From UBA6912 sp963792895 (GTDB taxonomy: Bacteria > Actinomycetota > Acidimicrobiia > Spongiisociales > UBA5794): a stretch of DNA of 64,000 nucleotides. A program made the position numbers and the translations under genes. The notes below the pieces were generated by a model. That model ran no database searches, had not been told where the DNA came from, and saw only the letters and a list, made by a program, of their open reading frames with translations. The DNA lies in the NCBI GenBank assembly GCA_963792895.1, contig CAWBYA010000003.1:248001-312000 (forward strand), in the 5' to 3' direction. Shown here piece after piece: positions 35,457 through 43,594 of the stretch (its first letter is position 1; every line of letters begins with the position of its first letter).

Positions 35457-36965
35457 ATGCGACGCATTCCACTCCTCATCATTGCTGCTGCACTCGCCAC
35501 ATCGGCCTGCGCAACCTCCGCCGTGCTCATTGCGGGGGATGCCGCATTGAATCCGGAACCGCCGCCCCCGATTCTGCGCCTCGTCGTGATCGCCGGGGAC
35601 GACCAAACGCCGCTGTCAGATGCTGCCCTCACGATCGGCCGTGACGCTTTGACGACGGACGCGGAAGGCGCCGTCGAGTTCGAATGGCAGGGCGAGCCGA
35701 TTCAGTTTGCGGCATCCGCGCCTGGCTTCCAGACGTCTGCCGGCGGCGTGGCTCTCTACCCAGAGGAGACCGGGACGGTGGAAGTCGTCCTCGATCCGCT
35801 CGTGCTCGAGGGCACCGTCGTTGGGCCGGGCGGCCAGGCCCTGTCGGCCACGACCGTCGAATTGAATGGTCGCACCGCCGTCACCGACGAGGCGGGCATC
35901 TTCACACTGTCCCGAGCGCTCGCCGGTGAGGTCTCCGCGGAGCGCCCGGCGTGGGAGGTCGCCACGACGACATGGGACGGCGAGACCCCCGGCCTCGTCG
36001 TTCAGATGCAGCCGCGAGACATCAAGGCGTTGCGAGTCAGTGGGGACAAAGCAGCCGATCCGGCCGTGTGGGAGCACCTGCTCGAATTGGCGGACTCGTC
36101 CGAGATCAATGCCTTCGTCGTGGATACGAAGGACGAGAGCGGCTGGGTCTTCCGTGAGACGGACGTTGCACTCGTTGAGGAGATCGGGGCGCTCAACCGG
36201 GGTTTCATGTACGACGTCGACAAGGTCATCGCCGACATGGATGCGCATGGTCTCTACAAGATCACGCGTGTGACCACGTTCCAGGACAACTTCCTTGCCA
36301 GGGCCAAGCCGGATCTCGCCATTCGCAATGAGGTGACGGGCGGGCTCTGGCAGAACGACAAGGGCATTCGGTGGCTCGATCCAACCGACCGCAACTCTTG
36401 GGAGTACCCGCTTGCGCTTGCAGTCGAGTCGTGCGAGCTCGGTTTCGATGAGATCCAGTTCGACTACATCCGGTTCCCGTCCGACGGCGACATCGCCGCT
36501 GTGGACACGGACGGAGACTACGCGGAAGCCAATCGGACGGCCACGATCCATGCATTCCTCGAAGAAGCGCGCAGCCGTCTGAATCCTTTGGGCTGTGCGG
36601 TTGCCGCAGACATCTTCGCCATCACGCTGACGAGCGACTGGGACGAGGGCATCGGCCAGCGGCCTGAAGTCTTGTCGCCCGTCGTCGACGTGCTGAGCCC
36701 GATGATCTACACCTACACGTTCGGGAGAGGCTGGGGCGGCTACGACGATCCGAATGAGCATCCCGTCGAGTTGGTGTCGCTCACCCTCGACGAAGGTATG
36801 CCGTTGCTCAACGGGGCTGCCATTTACCGGCCGTGGATCCAGACGTGGCAACTGAACGCCGCAGAGATCCTGTCCGTCCAGGAAGTCGCCGAGGACCGCG
36901 GTCTCGGCTGGATGATCTGGAGCGCCAACACGATCTACGACGCCAGCTTCCTTCGTCCCGATTGA
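35457..36965 (+). CDS. Lipoprotein with carboxypeptidase-regulatory-like and DUF4015 glycoside-hydrolase-like domains
   Basis: 502 residues. Signal peptide with lipobox LATSAC, then two small beta-sandwich repeats (LSDAALTIGRDALTTDAEG; LSATTVELNGRTAVTDEAG) like carboxypeptidase regulatory domains. From about residue 185 a TIM-barrel of the DUF4015 type follows: INAFVVDTKDESGWVFRE, RVTTFQDNFLARAKPDL, ELGFDEIQFDYIRFPSDGD and VVDVLSPMIYTYTFGRGWGG. FDEIQFDYIRFP is the most conserved part and contains candidate acidic catalytic residues. Likely extracellular polysaccharide binding or hydrolysis. Start chosen for the signal peptide; an upstream extension would reach into the sigma promoter. It overlaps udgB by four bases. 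Confidence 0.87.
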   Translation: MRRIPLLIIAAALATSACATSAVLIAGDAALNPEPPPPILRLVVIAGDDQTPLSDAALTIGRDALTTDAEGAVEFEWQGEPIQFAASAPGFQTSAGGVALYPEETGTVEVVLDPLVLEGTVVGPGGQALSATTVELNGRTAVTDEAGIFTLSRALAGEVSAERPAWEVATTTWDGETPGLVVQMQPRDIKALRVSGDKAADPAVWEHLLELADSSEINAFVVDTKDESGWVFRETDVALVEEIGALNRGFMYDVDKVIADMDAHGLYKITRVTTFQDNFLARAKPDLAIRNEVTGGLWQNDKGIRWLDPTDRNSWEYPLALAVESCELGFDEIQFDYIRFPSDGDIAAVDTDGDYAEANRTATIHAFLEEARSRLNPLGCAVAADIFAITLTSDWDEGIGQRPEVLSPVVDVLSPMIYTYTFGRGWGGYDDPNEHPVELVSLTLDEGMPLLNGAAIYRPWIQTWQLNAAEILSVQEVAEDRGLGWMIWSANTIYDASFLRPD

Positions 36966-37655
36966 CAGACACCATATTCGACCTCGACGCCCGCATCGTG
37001 GCGTGCCGGCGCTGCCCGCGCCTCGTCGAGTGGAGGGAACACGTCGCCTCGACCAAGCGCGGCGGCGTACGCGACCGAGGACTACTGGGGAAAACCCGTT
37101 CCCGGGTTTGGCGACCCGAAGGCTCGACTCGTGATCGTCGGCCTCGCACCGGCCGCTCACGGGGCCAATCGCACGGGCAGGATGTTCACCGGCGACCGCA
37201 GCGGCGATTGGCTGTTCGGCGCCCTCCACCGCACCGGTTTCGCCAACCAGCCAAACTCCGATCGTCGCGGTGACGGCCTCGTGCTCACCGATGCCTGGGT
37301 CACGGCAGCGGTCAGGTGTGCGCCGCCGCAGAACAGTCCGACCGCAGAAGAGCGGGCGGCGTGTGCCCCATGGCTCGACGCCGAGTTGGCGCTCCTGCCT
37401 GCGGCCCGAGTGATCGTGGCGCTTGGGCAGATCGCCTACGTGCAAGTGTGGTCCCACCTTCGCCGCACAGGACGCCGCCTGCCGCGGCCGAGGCCGCCCT
37501 TCGGGCACGGCGCCCGGGTTGAGCTCGGGGACTCGGTCCTGCTAGCGAGCTTTCACCCCAGTCAGCTGAATACCTTCACCGGTAGACTCACCGAAGACAT
37601 GCTTGATAGCGTCCTGATAGCCGCTCGTGAGGCACTCGACGCCCGACGAGGATGA
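36962..37655 (+). CDS. Type 5 uracil-DNA glycosylase (UdgB), frameshifted
   Basis: DNA repair enzyme that removes uracil and some other deaminated bases. The first frame gives CRRCPRLVEWREHVASTKR, with the CxxC start of the 4Fe-4S cluster. After about 37060 the protein continues in the next frame as AAYATEDYWGKPVPGFGDPK, then LVIVGLAPAAHGANRTGRMF (motif 1) and SFHPSQLNTFTGRLT (motif 2). A single extra base in the CGCGGCGGCG run (37058-37066) explains this; the span of 694 bases is one over a multiple of three. The TTG start overlaps the previous stop (TTGA). The 3' end overlaps the convergent M23 gene by 114 bases. Confidence 0.87.
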
Positions 37656-38318
37656 GCTGGTGAGCTGGCTGCGGATGACGCCCGCAAGGTCGGTGCGGAA
37701 GTCTGCGGGCAGCGGCGGTGGTGCAACGACGAGCGGCGTCACCATCTCGTAGAGGCGGTCGATGCGGGCTTCGACATCGGCGACGTATGGGTACGGATTG
37801 ACTGCCCGACCATCGATGTGAAGCTCGAAGTGAGTGTGCGAGCCCGCATGCTCGGCGTTGCCGGAGTCACCGACATAGCCGATCACCTCGCCGGCGCGCA
37901 CGCGGTCGCCGATCTCGAGCCCTTCGGCGTAGGCAGTTTCGGCGCCGCCCCGGCCGTCGTCTGTGCCCGGAGTGTCGTTCGCGAGGTGCATGTACCAACT
38001 CTCCCACCCGCCCTCGTGGAGAAGGCGGATGTAGTAGCCCGACAGCGCCCCGTTCTTGAGGCCCGCCACGACGCCATCGGCGACGGCGAGCACTTCGACA
38101 CCCTTGGGGCTCATGATGTCGGTGCCCTTGTGGCCCCGTCCGCCCGAACGACCGGCGCCCCAGGTGTTGTCATAGCGCAGGTCTTCGGTGGGGGCATGAG
38201 GGAAGCAGGTGAGCGAAACGTCGCCTTCCACTGCCGCCGCCGGCGACACGGTGAGGGCGAACGGATGGAGAGCGATGAGACCTGCGGCGAGCGCGACCGC
38301 AATCGAACGCTTGTTCAT
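37542..38318 (-). CDS. Secreted M23-family peptidase (LytM-like)
   Basis: 258 residues with a Sec signal peptide (MNKRSIAVALAAGLIALHPF, cleavage after SPAAA). The LytM domain shows GRGHKGTDIMSPKGVEVLAV (first zinc His/Asp), YYIRLLHEGGWESWYMHL, and GSHTHFELHIDGRAVNPYPY with HxH. These endopeptidases cut peptidoglycan cross-links or act as activators. The last 38 codons lie antisense to the conserved end of udgB, so that tail is either an unconstrained extension or the product of a lost stop. GAGGATT precedes the ATG. Confidence 0.9.
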   Translation of the reverse strand: MNKRSIAVALAAGLIALHPFALTVSPAAAVEGDVSLTCFPHAPTEDLRYDNTWGAGRSGGRGHKGTDIMSPKGVEVLAVADGVVAGLKNGALSGYYIRLLHEGGWESWYMHLANDTPGTDDGRGGAETAYAEGLEIGDRVRAGEVIGYVGDSGNAEHAGSHTHFELHIDGRAVNPYPYVADVEARIDRLYEMVTPLVVAPPPLPADFRTDLAGVIRSQLTSSSSSGVECLTSGYQDAIKHVFGESTGEGIQLTGVKAR

Positions 38319-38491
38319 GTGGGAATCCTCGGACTTTCCGCGACGACCGCCTGCGGTTCCTACCGGCAGGGCGGAGCGAGAGCTGTCACCTTATCCGGAC
38401 TTTTGTACTCCGCAAAACTCGGAGGGCGCCTTTGGGTGCGGCAACGGGGAGGGGTATCCTCCGATGGTTCCCACCACGGAGCCTGAATCCC

Positions 38492-39763
38492 TTGACAGCA
38501 CTTGACGCACTTGCGATTGACCGCGCCGCCTCCGGCGAGCCGGACTGGCGCAGACAAGACCGCCGCACTGCATACGATCTCTACGAGAAGCTCGGCATGC
38601 CCAGCTCTACTGAAGAGATGTGGCGCTACGTCGACCTCGACTTCGACGTGGCCGATTTCACCCTTGCCGCCACTCCCGGCCCAGCAGGCGATGGCTCGCT
38701 GCCCGGCTTCTCTGCCGGGAGCGGCGTCGTCGTGGTGGACGGGACTGCGCTCACGGAACCGGTCGACTCAGGCGCAGTGTGGGCGGGCCCGCTGGCTCAG
38801 GCCATGGGCTCCCATGAGGACGCGCTCCGTCTCGCCTCGACCAGAGGAGTGCCCGCCGATCTGGACAAGTTCGCCGCTGCCCACCGGGCGTTCGGTGGCG
38901 ACGGCGCTCTGGTGCACGTCGGCAGGGGTGCGGTCGCGGACCCGACACTCGTGCAAGTCCACGCTGCAACTTCCGGGGCGGTGAGCTTCCCTCGTGTGGT
39001 CGTCGTAGCCGGCGAGAATGCGCAGGCGTCGGTGGTCGTCCACCTCGTGTCTGCCCCCGGGGTCGAGGCGCTCGCCGTCCCCCATATCGACGTCATCGCC
39101 GGTCCCGGCGCCAACGTCAAGGTGTCGGTGATCCAGAACTTTGGTCGCAAGATGCGCTCGATAGGCCACACACGCGCCGTGCTCGACCGGGACGCATCGC
39201 TCGTGCTCGCTGAGGCAGGTCTTGGGGCGTCGCTCTCTCGACTCCACTTGACGGTCGACCTCGAGGGGCGCGGCTCGTCTGCCAGCATCGTCGGTGCATA
39301 CTTCGGCGACCAGCACCAGGTGCTCGACTACCGCTATTTCATGCACCACGCAGGCACGAACACCAGCTCGGACATGTTCCTGAAGGGCGCCGTCGAGGAT
39401 GATGCTCTGAGCGTGTTCACGGGGATGATCCGCATCGACGAGTCCGCCCAGCGGACGGATGCCTTCCAGACCAACCGCAACCTGATCTTGTCAGACGGCG
39501 CAGCAGCCCAGTCGGTGCCGAATCTCGAGATCCTCGCCAACGACGTTCGCTGCGGCCATGGCTCGACGGTCGGCCCACTCGACGAGGAGCAGCGGTACTA
39601 CCTCATGAGCCGTGGCCTCGACCCGCAACGCGCCGACCGCCTCCAGGTTCGCGGGTTCTTCGAAGAGGCCCTGGCGCGTTTCCCTCACGCCTCGGCCGCC
39701 GATCCGGTGCGTGGCTGGATGAACGCCAAGTTCGTCGAGGCACAGGAAGAGGGCAGGCTGTGA
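38492..39763 (+). CDS. sufD: Fe-S cluster assembly protein SufD
   Basis: About 423 residues from the TTG at 38492. SufB/SufD-type beta-helix: VVVAGENAQASVVVHLVSAPG, VSVIQNFGRKMRSIGHTRAV, DYRYFMHHAGTNTSSDMFLK, and the C-terminal CGHGSTVGPLDEEQRYYLMS and GFFEEALARFP, all SufD hallmarks. Partner of SufB and SufC in the scaffold complex. The TTG start (LTALDALAIDRAA) is chosen over a TTG 60 bases upstream; ACGGAG lies about ten bases before it and TATCCT at 38455 could be the -10 box. It heads the sufD-Rieske-sufC operon; each junction overlaps by four bases (GTGA, ATGA). Confidence 0.93.
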   Translation: MTALDALAIDRAASGEPDWRRQDRRTAYDLYEKLGMPSSTEEMWRYVDLDFDVADFTLAATPGPAGDGSLPGFSAGSGVVVVDGTALTEPVDSGAVWAGPLAQAMGSHEDALRLASTRGVPADLDKFAAAHRAFGGDGALVHVGRGAVADPTLVQVHAATSGAVSFPRVVVVAGENAQASVVVHLVSAPGVEALAVPHIDVIAGPGANVKVSVIQNFGRKMRSIGHTRAVLDRDASLVLAEAGLGASLSRLHLTVDLEGRGSSASIVGAYFGDQHQVLDYRYFMHHAGTNTSSDMFLKGAVEDDALSVFTGMIRIDESAQRTDAFQTNRNLILSDGAAAQSVPNLEILANDVRCGHGSTVGPLDEEQRYYLMSRGLDPQRADRLQVRGFFEEALARFPHASAADPVRGWMNAKFVEAQEEGRL

Positions 39764-40098
39764 CCGACGGCGTACGTATCGCTCCGCTTGCGGAGCTCCC
39801 GCAGGGGCGCGGCGTTCGCGTCGAGGTCGGGGAGCACCGAATCGCCATCTTTCGCATCGGTGATGATGTGTATGCGATCGGTGACCGGTGCAGCCACGCT
39901 GAGGCGTCGCTTGCGGAGGGCGAGGTGTTCGGGACCGATGTCGAGTGCCCTCGACACGGGTCCGAATTCAATCTCGCAACGGGCAGGCCCGACTCGCTTC
40001 CTGCGACCCAGCCCGTCCCTGTCTATCGGACGACGGTTGTCGACGGAGACGTCTTCGTGACCCTCGACGCCACAGTGGACCAGAAGGAGTCGACATGA
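39760..40098 (+). CDS. Rieske [2Fe-2S] ferredoxin of the suf operon
   Basis: 112 residues. The two Rieske ligand pairs are CSH and CPRH, in DRCSHAEASLAEGEVFG and VECPRHGSEFNLATGRP. It belongs to the small single-domain NirD/CarAc-like ferredoxins. In actinobacterial suf operons such a ferredoxin is regularly found between sufD and sufC and may supply electrons or accept a cluster; the precise role is not established. GTG start overlaps the sufD stop; the stop overlaps the sufC ATG. Confidence 0.93.
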   Translation: MTDGVRIAPLAELPQGRGVRVEVGEHRIAIFRIGDDVYAIGDRCSHAEASLAEGEVFGTDVECPRHGSEFNLATGRPDSLPATQPVPVYRTTVVDGDVFVTLDATVDQKEST

Positions 40099-40862
40099 AA
40101 GGCGCCGCCCTCTCCGTCCGGAATCTCCACGCTCGTCTCGGGGATCTCGAGATTCTGCGTGGCGTCGACCTCGAAGTCCCGTTCGGTGAGATCCATGCGC
40201 TGATGGGTCCCAATGGCTCGGGGAAGTCGACGCTGTCGCACGTGCTGATGGGCAAGGGTGATTACGCAGCGACAGGATCTGCCGAGGTCGGTGGTGTCCC
40301 GATTCTCGGGCTTCCGGTCCACGAGCGTGCCAGGGTGGGGCTTTTCGAAGCGTTCCAATACCCGGTCGAGGTGCCGGGCGTCTCGCTCGACGAGCTCGTC
40401 TTCGAGATGGGCGAGGCCGGCCACAACGGCAGCTTCGAGGACAAGGTTGCGGCCGCATCCGAGCGGCTGCGCATGACACCCTTCCGTACGCGGCCGATCA
40501 ACCTCGGTCTGTCGGGTGGCGAGAAGAAGCGATCCGAGATGTACCAGCTCGCCGTTGCCGAGCCGAAAGTGGCGATCCTGGACGAGATCGACTCGGGCCT
40601 CGACATAGACGCCGTGCGCGAGGTGGCGGAACTCGTCGAATCGCTGCGCAGCGATTCGCTCGGGATGCTGATCATCACTCACTACTCCCGGATTCTGCGG
40701 TATATGAGCCCCGACCGCATCCATGTGATGCTGCGCGGACGCATCGTGCGCTCCGGGGGTCGGGAGCTCGCCGATGAGCTGGAGGACCGCGGCTACGACG
40801 AGCTCCGCAAGGAGCTCGGTCTCCCAGCCGCCACCGTCGCCGACCCCCTCACCGACCTCTAG
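40095..40862 (+). CDS. sufC: SUF system ATPase SufC
   Basis: 255-residue ABC-type ATPase that powers the SufBCD scaffold. Walker A MGPNGSGKST, Q-loop FEAFQYPVEVPGV, signature LGLSGGEKKRSEM, Walker B VAILDEIDSGLDIDA (the DEIDSGLD form is specific to SufC) and H-loop ITHYSRILRYM. Cytoplasmic, no transmembrane part. Last gene of the sufD operon; sufS and sufU do not follow it here, unlike in many actinobacteria. Confidence 0.96.
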   Translation: MKGAALSVRNLHARLGDLEILRGVDLEVPFGEIHALMGPNGSGKSTLSHVLMGKGDYAATGSAEVGGVPILGLPVHERARVGLFEAFQYPVEVPGVSLDELVFEMGEAGHNGSFEDKVAAASERLRMTPFRTRPINLGLSGGEKKRSEMYQLAVAEPKVAILDEIDSGLDIDAVREVAELVESLRSDSLGMLIITHYSRILRYMSPDRIHVMLRGRIVRSGGRELADELEDRGYDELRKELGLPAATVADPLTDL

Positions 40863-41021
40863 CCGGCCCCGCAAGATCGCTCCCGGCCGGGGGCAACAAC
40901 CCGGCGAAGCCGGGCCGAGCCACGCCGCGGGCGTGTGTGAGGGCGATGCCTGTATGCGCACGGCCGGCGCCGGGCTCGCGACCGGAACCCTTTCGCTTCG
41001 CTTCGCTCTCCGATCCCCCCT

Positions 41022-41090
41022 GGGGGGATCATTCAGGTCGGATCCCACCCGCGAATCGCGTTCCGGACGGCTCCCCCTCCTGGGAAGTGT
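41022..41090. repeat. Direct repeat copy A (about 65 bases)
   Basis: Starts GGGGGGATCATTCAGGTCGG and runs through a CTCCCCC tract to about 41090. Copy B at 41185 matches with scattered substitutions and one- or two-base gaps. It directly follows the GATCCCCCC palindrome arm. Confidence 0.65.
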
Positions 41091-41184
41091 CGGAGAACTC
41101 CCTTGGTGCCCTTCGTGGAGCCTGCATCCCATTGGCCATCGGCCCGGCATCGCATTCGACTGGGTATTGCGATGCTTCCGCTGC

Positions 41185-41250
41185 AGGGGGGATCATTCAG
41201 GTCGGATCCACCTGCGAAGCGCCCTCCGGATGGCTCCCCCGCCGGGGGAG
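41185..41250. repeat. Direct repeat copy B (about 65 bases)
   Basis: Second copy of the element at 41022-41090, sharing GGGGGATCATTCAGGTCGG exactly and the following TCCGGAnGGCTCCCCC core. The copies are about 163 bases apart in the same orientation. Confidence 0.65.
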
Positions 41251-41433
41251 CTGGCGAGCCTCCCTAGGGCTCGACTGAGGGGGCATCTTCCGTCGGAAGG
41301 TCGGACGGTGCGACGGCTCGCTCCAGTCTTCCCCTCGCAGCGCTTTGCTCTGGGGTCTCCCTGATAGGAGATCATCAGTGCCTGCTCGTCCGAGTGTGAG
41401 AGGTCCGGCCTCCGATTCGCCCGAAGGGGGCGG

Positions 41434-41439
41434 TACCCT
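41434..41439 (+). promoter_or_regulatory. -10 box, leaderless start of the membrane protein/sirtuin operon
   Basis: TACCCT, six bases before the ATG at 41446. Confidence 0.5.
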
Positions 41440-41445
41440 CCACCC

Positions 41446-41886
41446 ATGGACACGGAGCGGGACTGGGAATTCACCGACGCAGCGGATGCTGCGAGCTACC
41501 TGCGGGAGGTCGGTGTGCTGTGGACCACATGGCTGATCGGTCTCGTGGCCCTCGTGGCCGGGAGCGGTCTGCTCGTCGTGGCGCTCGGTGTGCTCGTCAT
41601 CGCGGCGCTGCTGTGGGTTGCGCGGCCGCTTCAGGCGAGAGCCGCCAAGCTGGTACCCGAGGATTCGGTGACCGGCGGCAAGCGATCACTGTTGGTCGGT
41701 CGCAATACCGAACGCGACATCGTGCTCCGACAGCTCGCCTACGGAGACGCGCCGTTGAGCGCGGCAATCGCCGTCTCGGGAGCTGGGCGTTGGTGGCTGA
41801 CGGCCCGCTGGGTTCTGGTGAGTCTCACGATCGTGGCGTTTGTCTTCGTTCTCGTCACGCTCACTCTTGGCCCGACACCGCCATGA
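41446..41886 (+). CDS. Membrane protein of unknown function, coupled to a sirtuin
   Basis: 146 residues. A short acidic N-terminus is followed by a hairpin of two transmembrane helices (TTWLIGLVALVAGSGLLVVA, GVLVIAALLWVARPL), a soluble middle part (LLVGRNTERDIVLRQLAYG), and a final helix (WVLVSLTIVAFVFVLVTLTL). No family recognised. The TACCCT box six bases upstream marks a leaderless promoter. Its stop overlaps the sirtuin start (ATGA), so both proteins are probably made together. Confidence 0.75.
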   Translation: MDTERDWEFTDAADAASYLREVGVLWTTWLIGLVALVAGSGLLVVALGVLVIAALLWVARPLQARAAKLVPEDSVTGGKRSLLVGRNTERDIVLRQLAYGDAPLSAAIAVSGAGRWWLTARWVLVSLTIVAFVFVLVTLTLGPTPP

Positions 41887-42641
41887 CTGACCCGGTTGAC
41901 GCTCTCGCTGCTCTCATCGGTGGTGCACGCCGGATCATCGTCTTCAGCGGTGCCGGCATCTCGACGGCATCGGGTATTCCGGATTATCGAGGACCGCAGG
42001 GTGTGTGGAAGACTCGACGACCAGTTGACTACAGGGACTTCATGCGTTCCAGTGAGGCGCGACGCACCTACTGGCGCCAGAAGTGGGAGGACCACACCGA
42101 TTTCGGGTCGGCCACGCCCAATGCCGTCCATCACACGGTCGTCGATCTGGAGCGCGCTGGGAGGGTCGAGATGGTCGTGACCCAGAACGTCGACGGCCTC
42201 CACGCCGCTGCAGGAACGACCGCGAACAAGCTCGTCGAGATCCACGGTACGGCACGACTCGTCGAGTGTCAGCAGTGCGGCGCCCGTTCGGATCCCGAGC
42301 CTCATTTCGCCACCTTCCACGAGACCGGGGAGTGCCCACTGTGTGAATGTGGTGGCTTTCTCAAGTCGGCCACGATCAGCTTCGGGCAGAACCTTCGGAG
42401 CCTCGACCTCGGTCGCGCCTACGCCGCAGCCGAGAATGCCGACCTGGCCTTGGCGCTCGGCTCATCGCTCGTCGTGTACCCGGCCGCCGACATTCCGTTG
42501 CGTGCTGCGGGGACGGGCGCCGACTACACGATCGTCAATCGTGGCGAGACGGATCACGATGGCCACCCGCTCGTGACCCTGCGCATCGATGGCGATGTCG
42601 GCGAGGTCGTTCCCGCGGCAGTGGAGCGAGCCCTCCGGTAG
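41883..42641 (+). CDS. Sirtuin-type NAD-dependent protein deacylase
   Basis: 252 residues. The NAD-binding FSGAGISTASGIPDYRGPQG, the TQNVDGLH motif and the catalytic His in VEIHGTARLVECQQCG are intact. Zinc cysteines are CQQC and CPLC. Sirtuins remove acyl groups from lysines using NAD and release nicotinamide; pncA and pncB at the right of the window could recycle that product. The class (II/III or U) is not assigned. The ATG overlaps the membrane-protein stop. Confidence 0.93.
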   Translation: MTDPVDALAALIGGARRIIVFSGAGISTASGIPDYRGPQGVWKTRRPVDYRDFMRSSEARRTYWRQKWEDHTDFGSATPNAVHHTVVDLERAGRVEMVVTQNVDGLHAAAGTTANKLVEIHGTARLVECQQCGARSDPEPHFATFHETGECPLCECGGFLKSATISFGQNLRSLDLGRAYAAAENADLALALGSSLVVYPAADIPLRAAGTGADYTIVNRGETDHDGHPLVTLRIDGDVGEVVPAAVERALR

Positions 42642-42660
42642 CGAAGGCCACAGCTCCGGC

Positions 42661-42933
42661 TCACGACGATTGATAGCGGGCAGCGGAGCGGGCCCGCGCC
42701 TTCGCAGCCTCGACGTCGCGGTTCTTCGATGGTGCCGTCGTCACGAGGTCGTCGACCATTTGACGCGTGGTCGCCGCGATGGCGGTGACGGCTCGCTCGA
42801 ACACCTCTCGATTGGTTGCGGACGGCTGTCGGTACCCGCTCACTTTTCGGACGAACTGGAGCGCGGCATCGTGAATCTCGTCGTCGGTGGCCGGTGGCTC
42901 GAAGTTGTGGAGTGGTCGGATGTTGCGGCACAT
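42661..42933 (-). CDS. DUF2277-family protein
   Basis: 90-residue soluble protein that starts MCRNIRPLHNFEPPATDDEI, the nearly invariant opening of DUF2277 proteins, and continues with ALQFVRKVSGYRQPS. The tail is basic. Function of the family is unknown. The start at 42933 is fixed by the family motif and by TACCAT seven bases upstream. It is convergent with the sirtuin gene, 19 bases apart. Confidence 0.88.
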   Translation of the reverse strand: MCRNIRPLHNFEPPATDDEIHDAALQFVRKVSGYRQPSATNREVFERAVTAIAATTRQMVDDLVTTAPSKNRDVEAAKARARSAARYQSS

Positions 42934-42940
42934 GGCGTCG

Positions 42941-42946
42941 ATGGTA
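42941..42946 (-). promoter_or_regulatory. -10 box, leaderless start of the DUF2277 gene
   Basis: TACCAT on the minus strand, seven bases before the ATG at 42933. Confidence 0.45.
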
Positions 42947-43048
42947 TCGCCCCGCATCAACCGTGTCTCTGCCGACCGGAGAAGAGGATGCGGCAGCGAG
43001 GACACAACCATGTCGCGCCGGCTCCCGCAGACCAACCATGCGTCGCCG

Positions 43049-43111
43049 CACTGTTGGAACCTGAACAGCACTGTTGGAGTTCCAGCACTGTTGGAGCACA
43101 GCACTGTTGGA
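43049..43111. repeat. Four direct copies of CACTGTTGGA upstream of a secreted-protein gene
   Basis: The exact 10-mer occurs at 43049-43058, 43069-43078, 43086-43095 and 43102-43111 (start-to-start 20, 17, 16); the last three are preceded by AG or CAG. A TTGACA -35-like hexamer follows at 43119-43124. The layout suggests binding sites for a regulator acting on the gene at 43183. It is too short and irregular for a CRISPR array. Confidence 0.65.
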
Positions 43112-43182
43112 GTCGGCTTTGACAGTTCTCTGACAGGGTCTCGCAATGCTTGCCGAGCACGAACGCGACAAAGGAGGCGTGC

Positions 43183-43497
43183 ATGCGCAAGCGGCTGCGT
43201 TACGGGTTGGCTGCCGGGCTTCTCACCGTCATGGTGGCATCGCCCGCATTTGCATCCGATTTGGAGGGTGGCTGTCCCGGCAACGGCTGGCAACTGGTCA
43301 CGGTCCAGTCGATGTTGGATCTGGGACACAGCATCACGGAAGATCGGGTGGACACGAACGGCGTGCTGGACGGCTGGTACTGCATCCATGTGCTCCCGGC
43401 TGCGGCGTGGGCCCAGGCCGGAGGTCGTCCTGACGGTGCCCCTGAGTATCTGAAGCTGTTCAAGGACAATGAGCTGCCCTACCAGGCGACCAACTGA
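43183..43497 (+). CDS. Small secreted protein of unknown function
   Basis: 104 residues. Signal peptide MRKRLRYGLAAGLLTVMVAS with cleavage after AFA, then a mature domain with two cysteines (GGCPGNGWQ and WYCIHVLP) that could form one disulfide, and TVQSMLDLGHSITEDRVDTN. No family recognised. AAAGGAGGCG just upstream of the ATG makes the start clear. The four CACTGTTGGA repeats and a TTGACA box lie in its promoter region. Confidence 0.75.
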   Translation: MRKRLRYGLAAGLLTVMVASPAFASDLEGGCPGNGWQLVTVQSMLDLGHSITEDRVDTNGVLDGWYCIHVLPAAAWAQAGGRPDGAPEYLKLFKDNELPYQATN

Positions 43498-43594
43498 ACA
43501 CCGGCGGTCGACTGAGGTGGACACCTAGGCAAGGTCGTTCGTGCCCGCGGCCGCCCTGCGCCGCAGCTGGTGCGACCATGATGAGGAGGGATCC

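Larger units (their letters stand above)
40863..41445. other. Repeat-containing intergenic stretch after sufC
   Basis: About 580 bases with no convincing gene. It begins with a small GC hairpin (CCCGGC 40900-40905, GCCGGG 40909-40914) that may end the suf transcript. A near-perfect palindrome GATCCCCCC-T-GGGGGGATC lies at 41012-41030, two copies of a 65-base direct repeat follow, and a TACCCT box (41434-41439) precedes the next gene. Open frames here are compositional by-products. Confidence 0.6.

Noticed and set aside
17609..40919. GCGAAGCCGGGC shared by 17609 and 40904
   Set aside because: A 12-base GC-rich match can arise by chance in this composition; not enough for a repeat family.
40937..41278. 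Open frames in the repeat region after sufC
   Set aside because: They follow the DNA repeats, show no protein-like pattern and no start signals.
43049..43111. Possible CRISPR array
   Set aside because: Repeat unit is only 10 bases, spacing 16-20, four copies, no cas genes.
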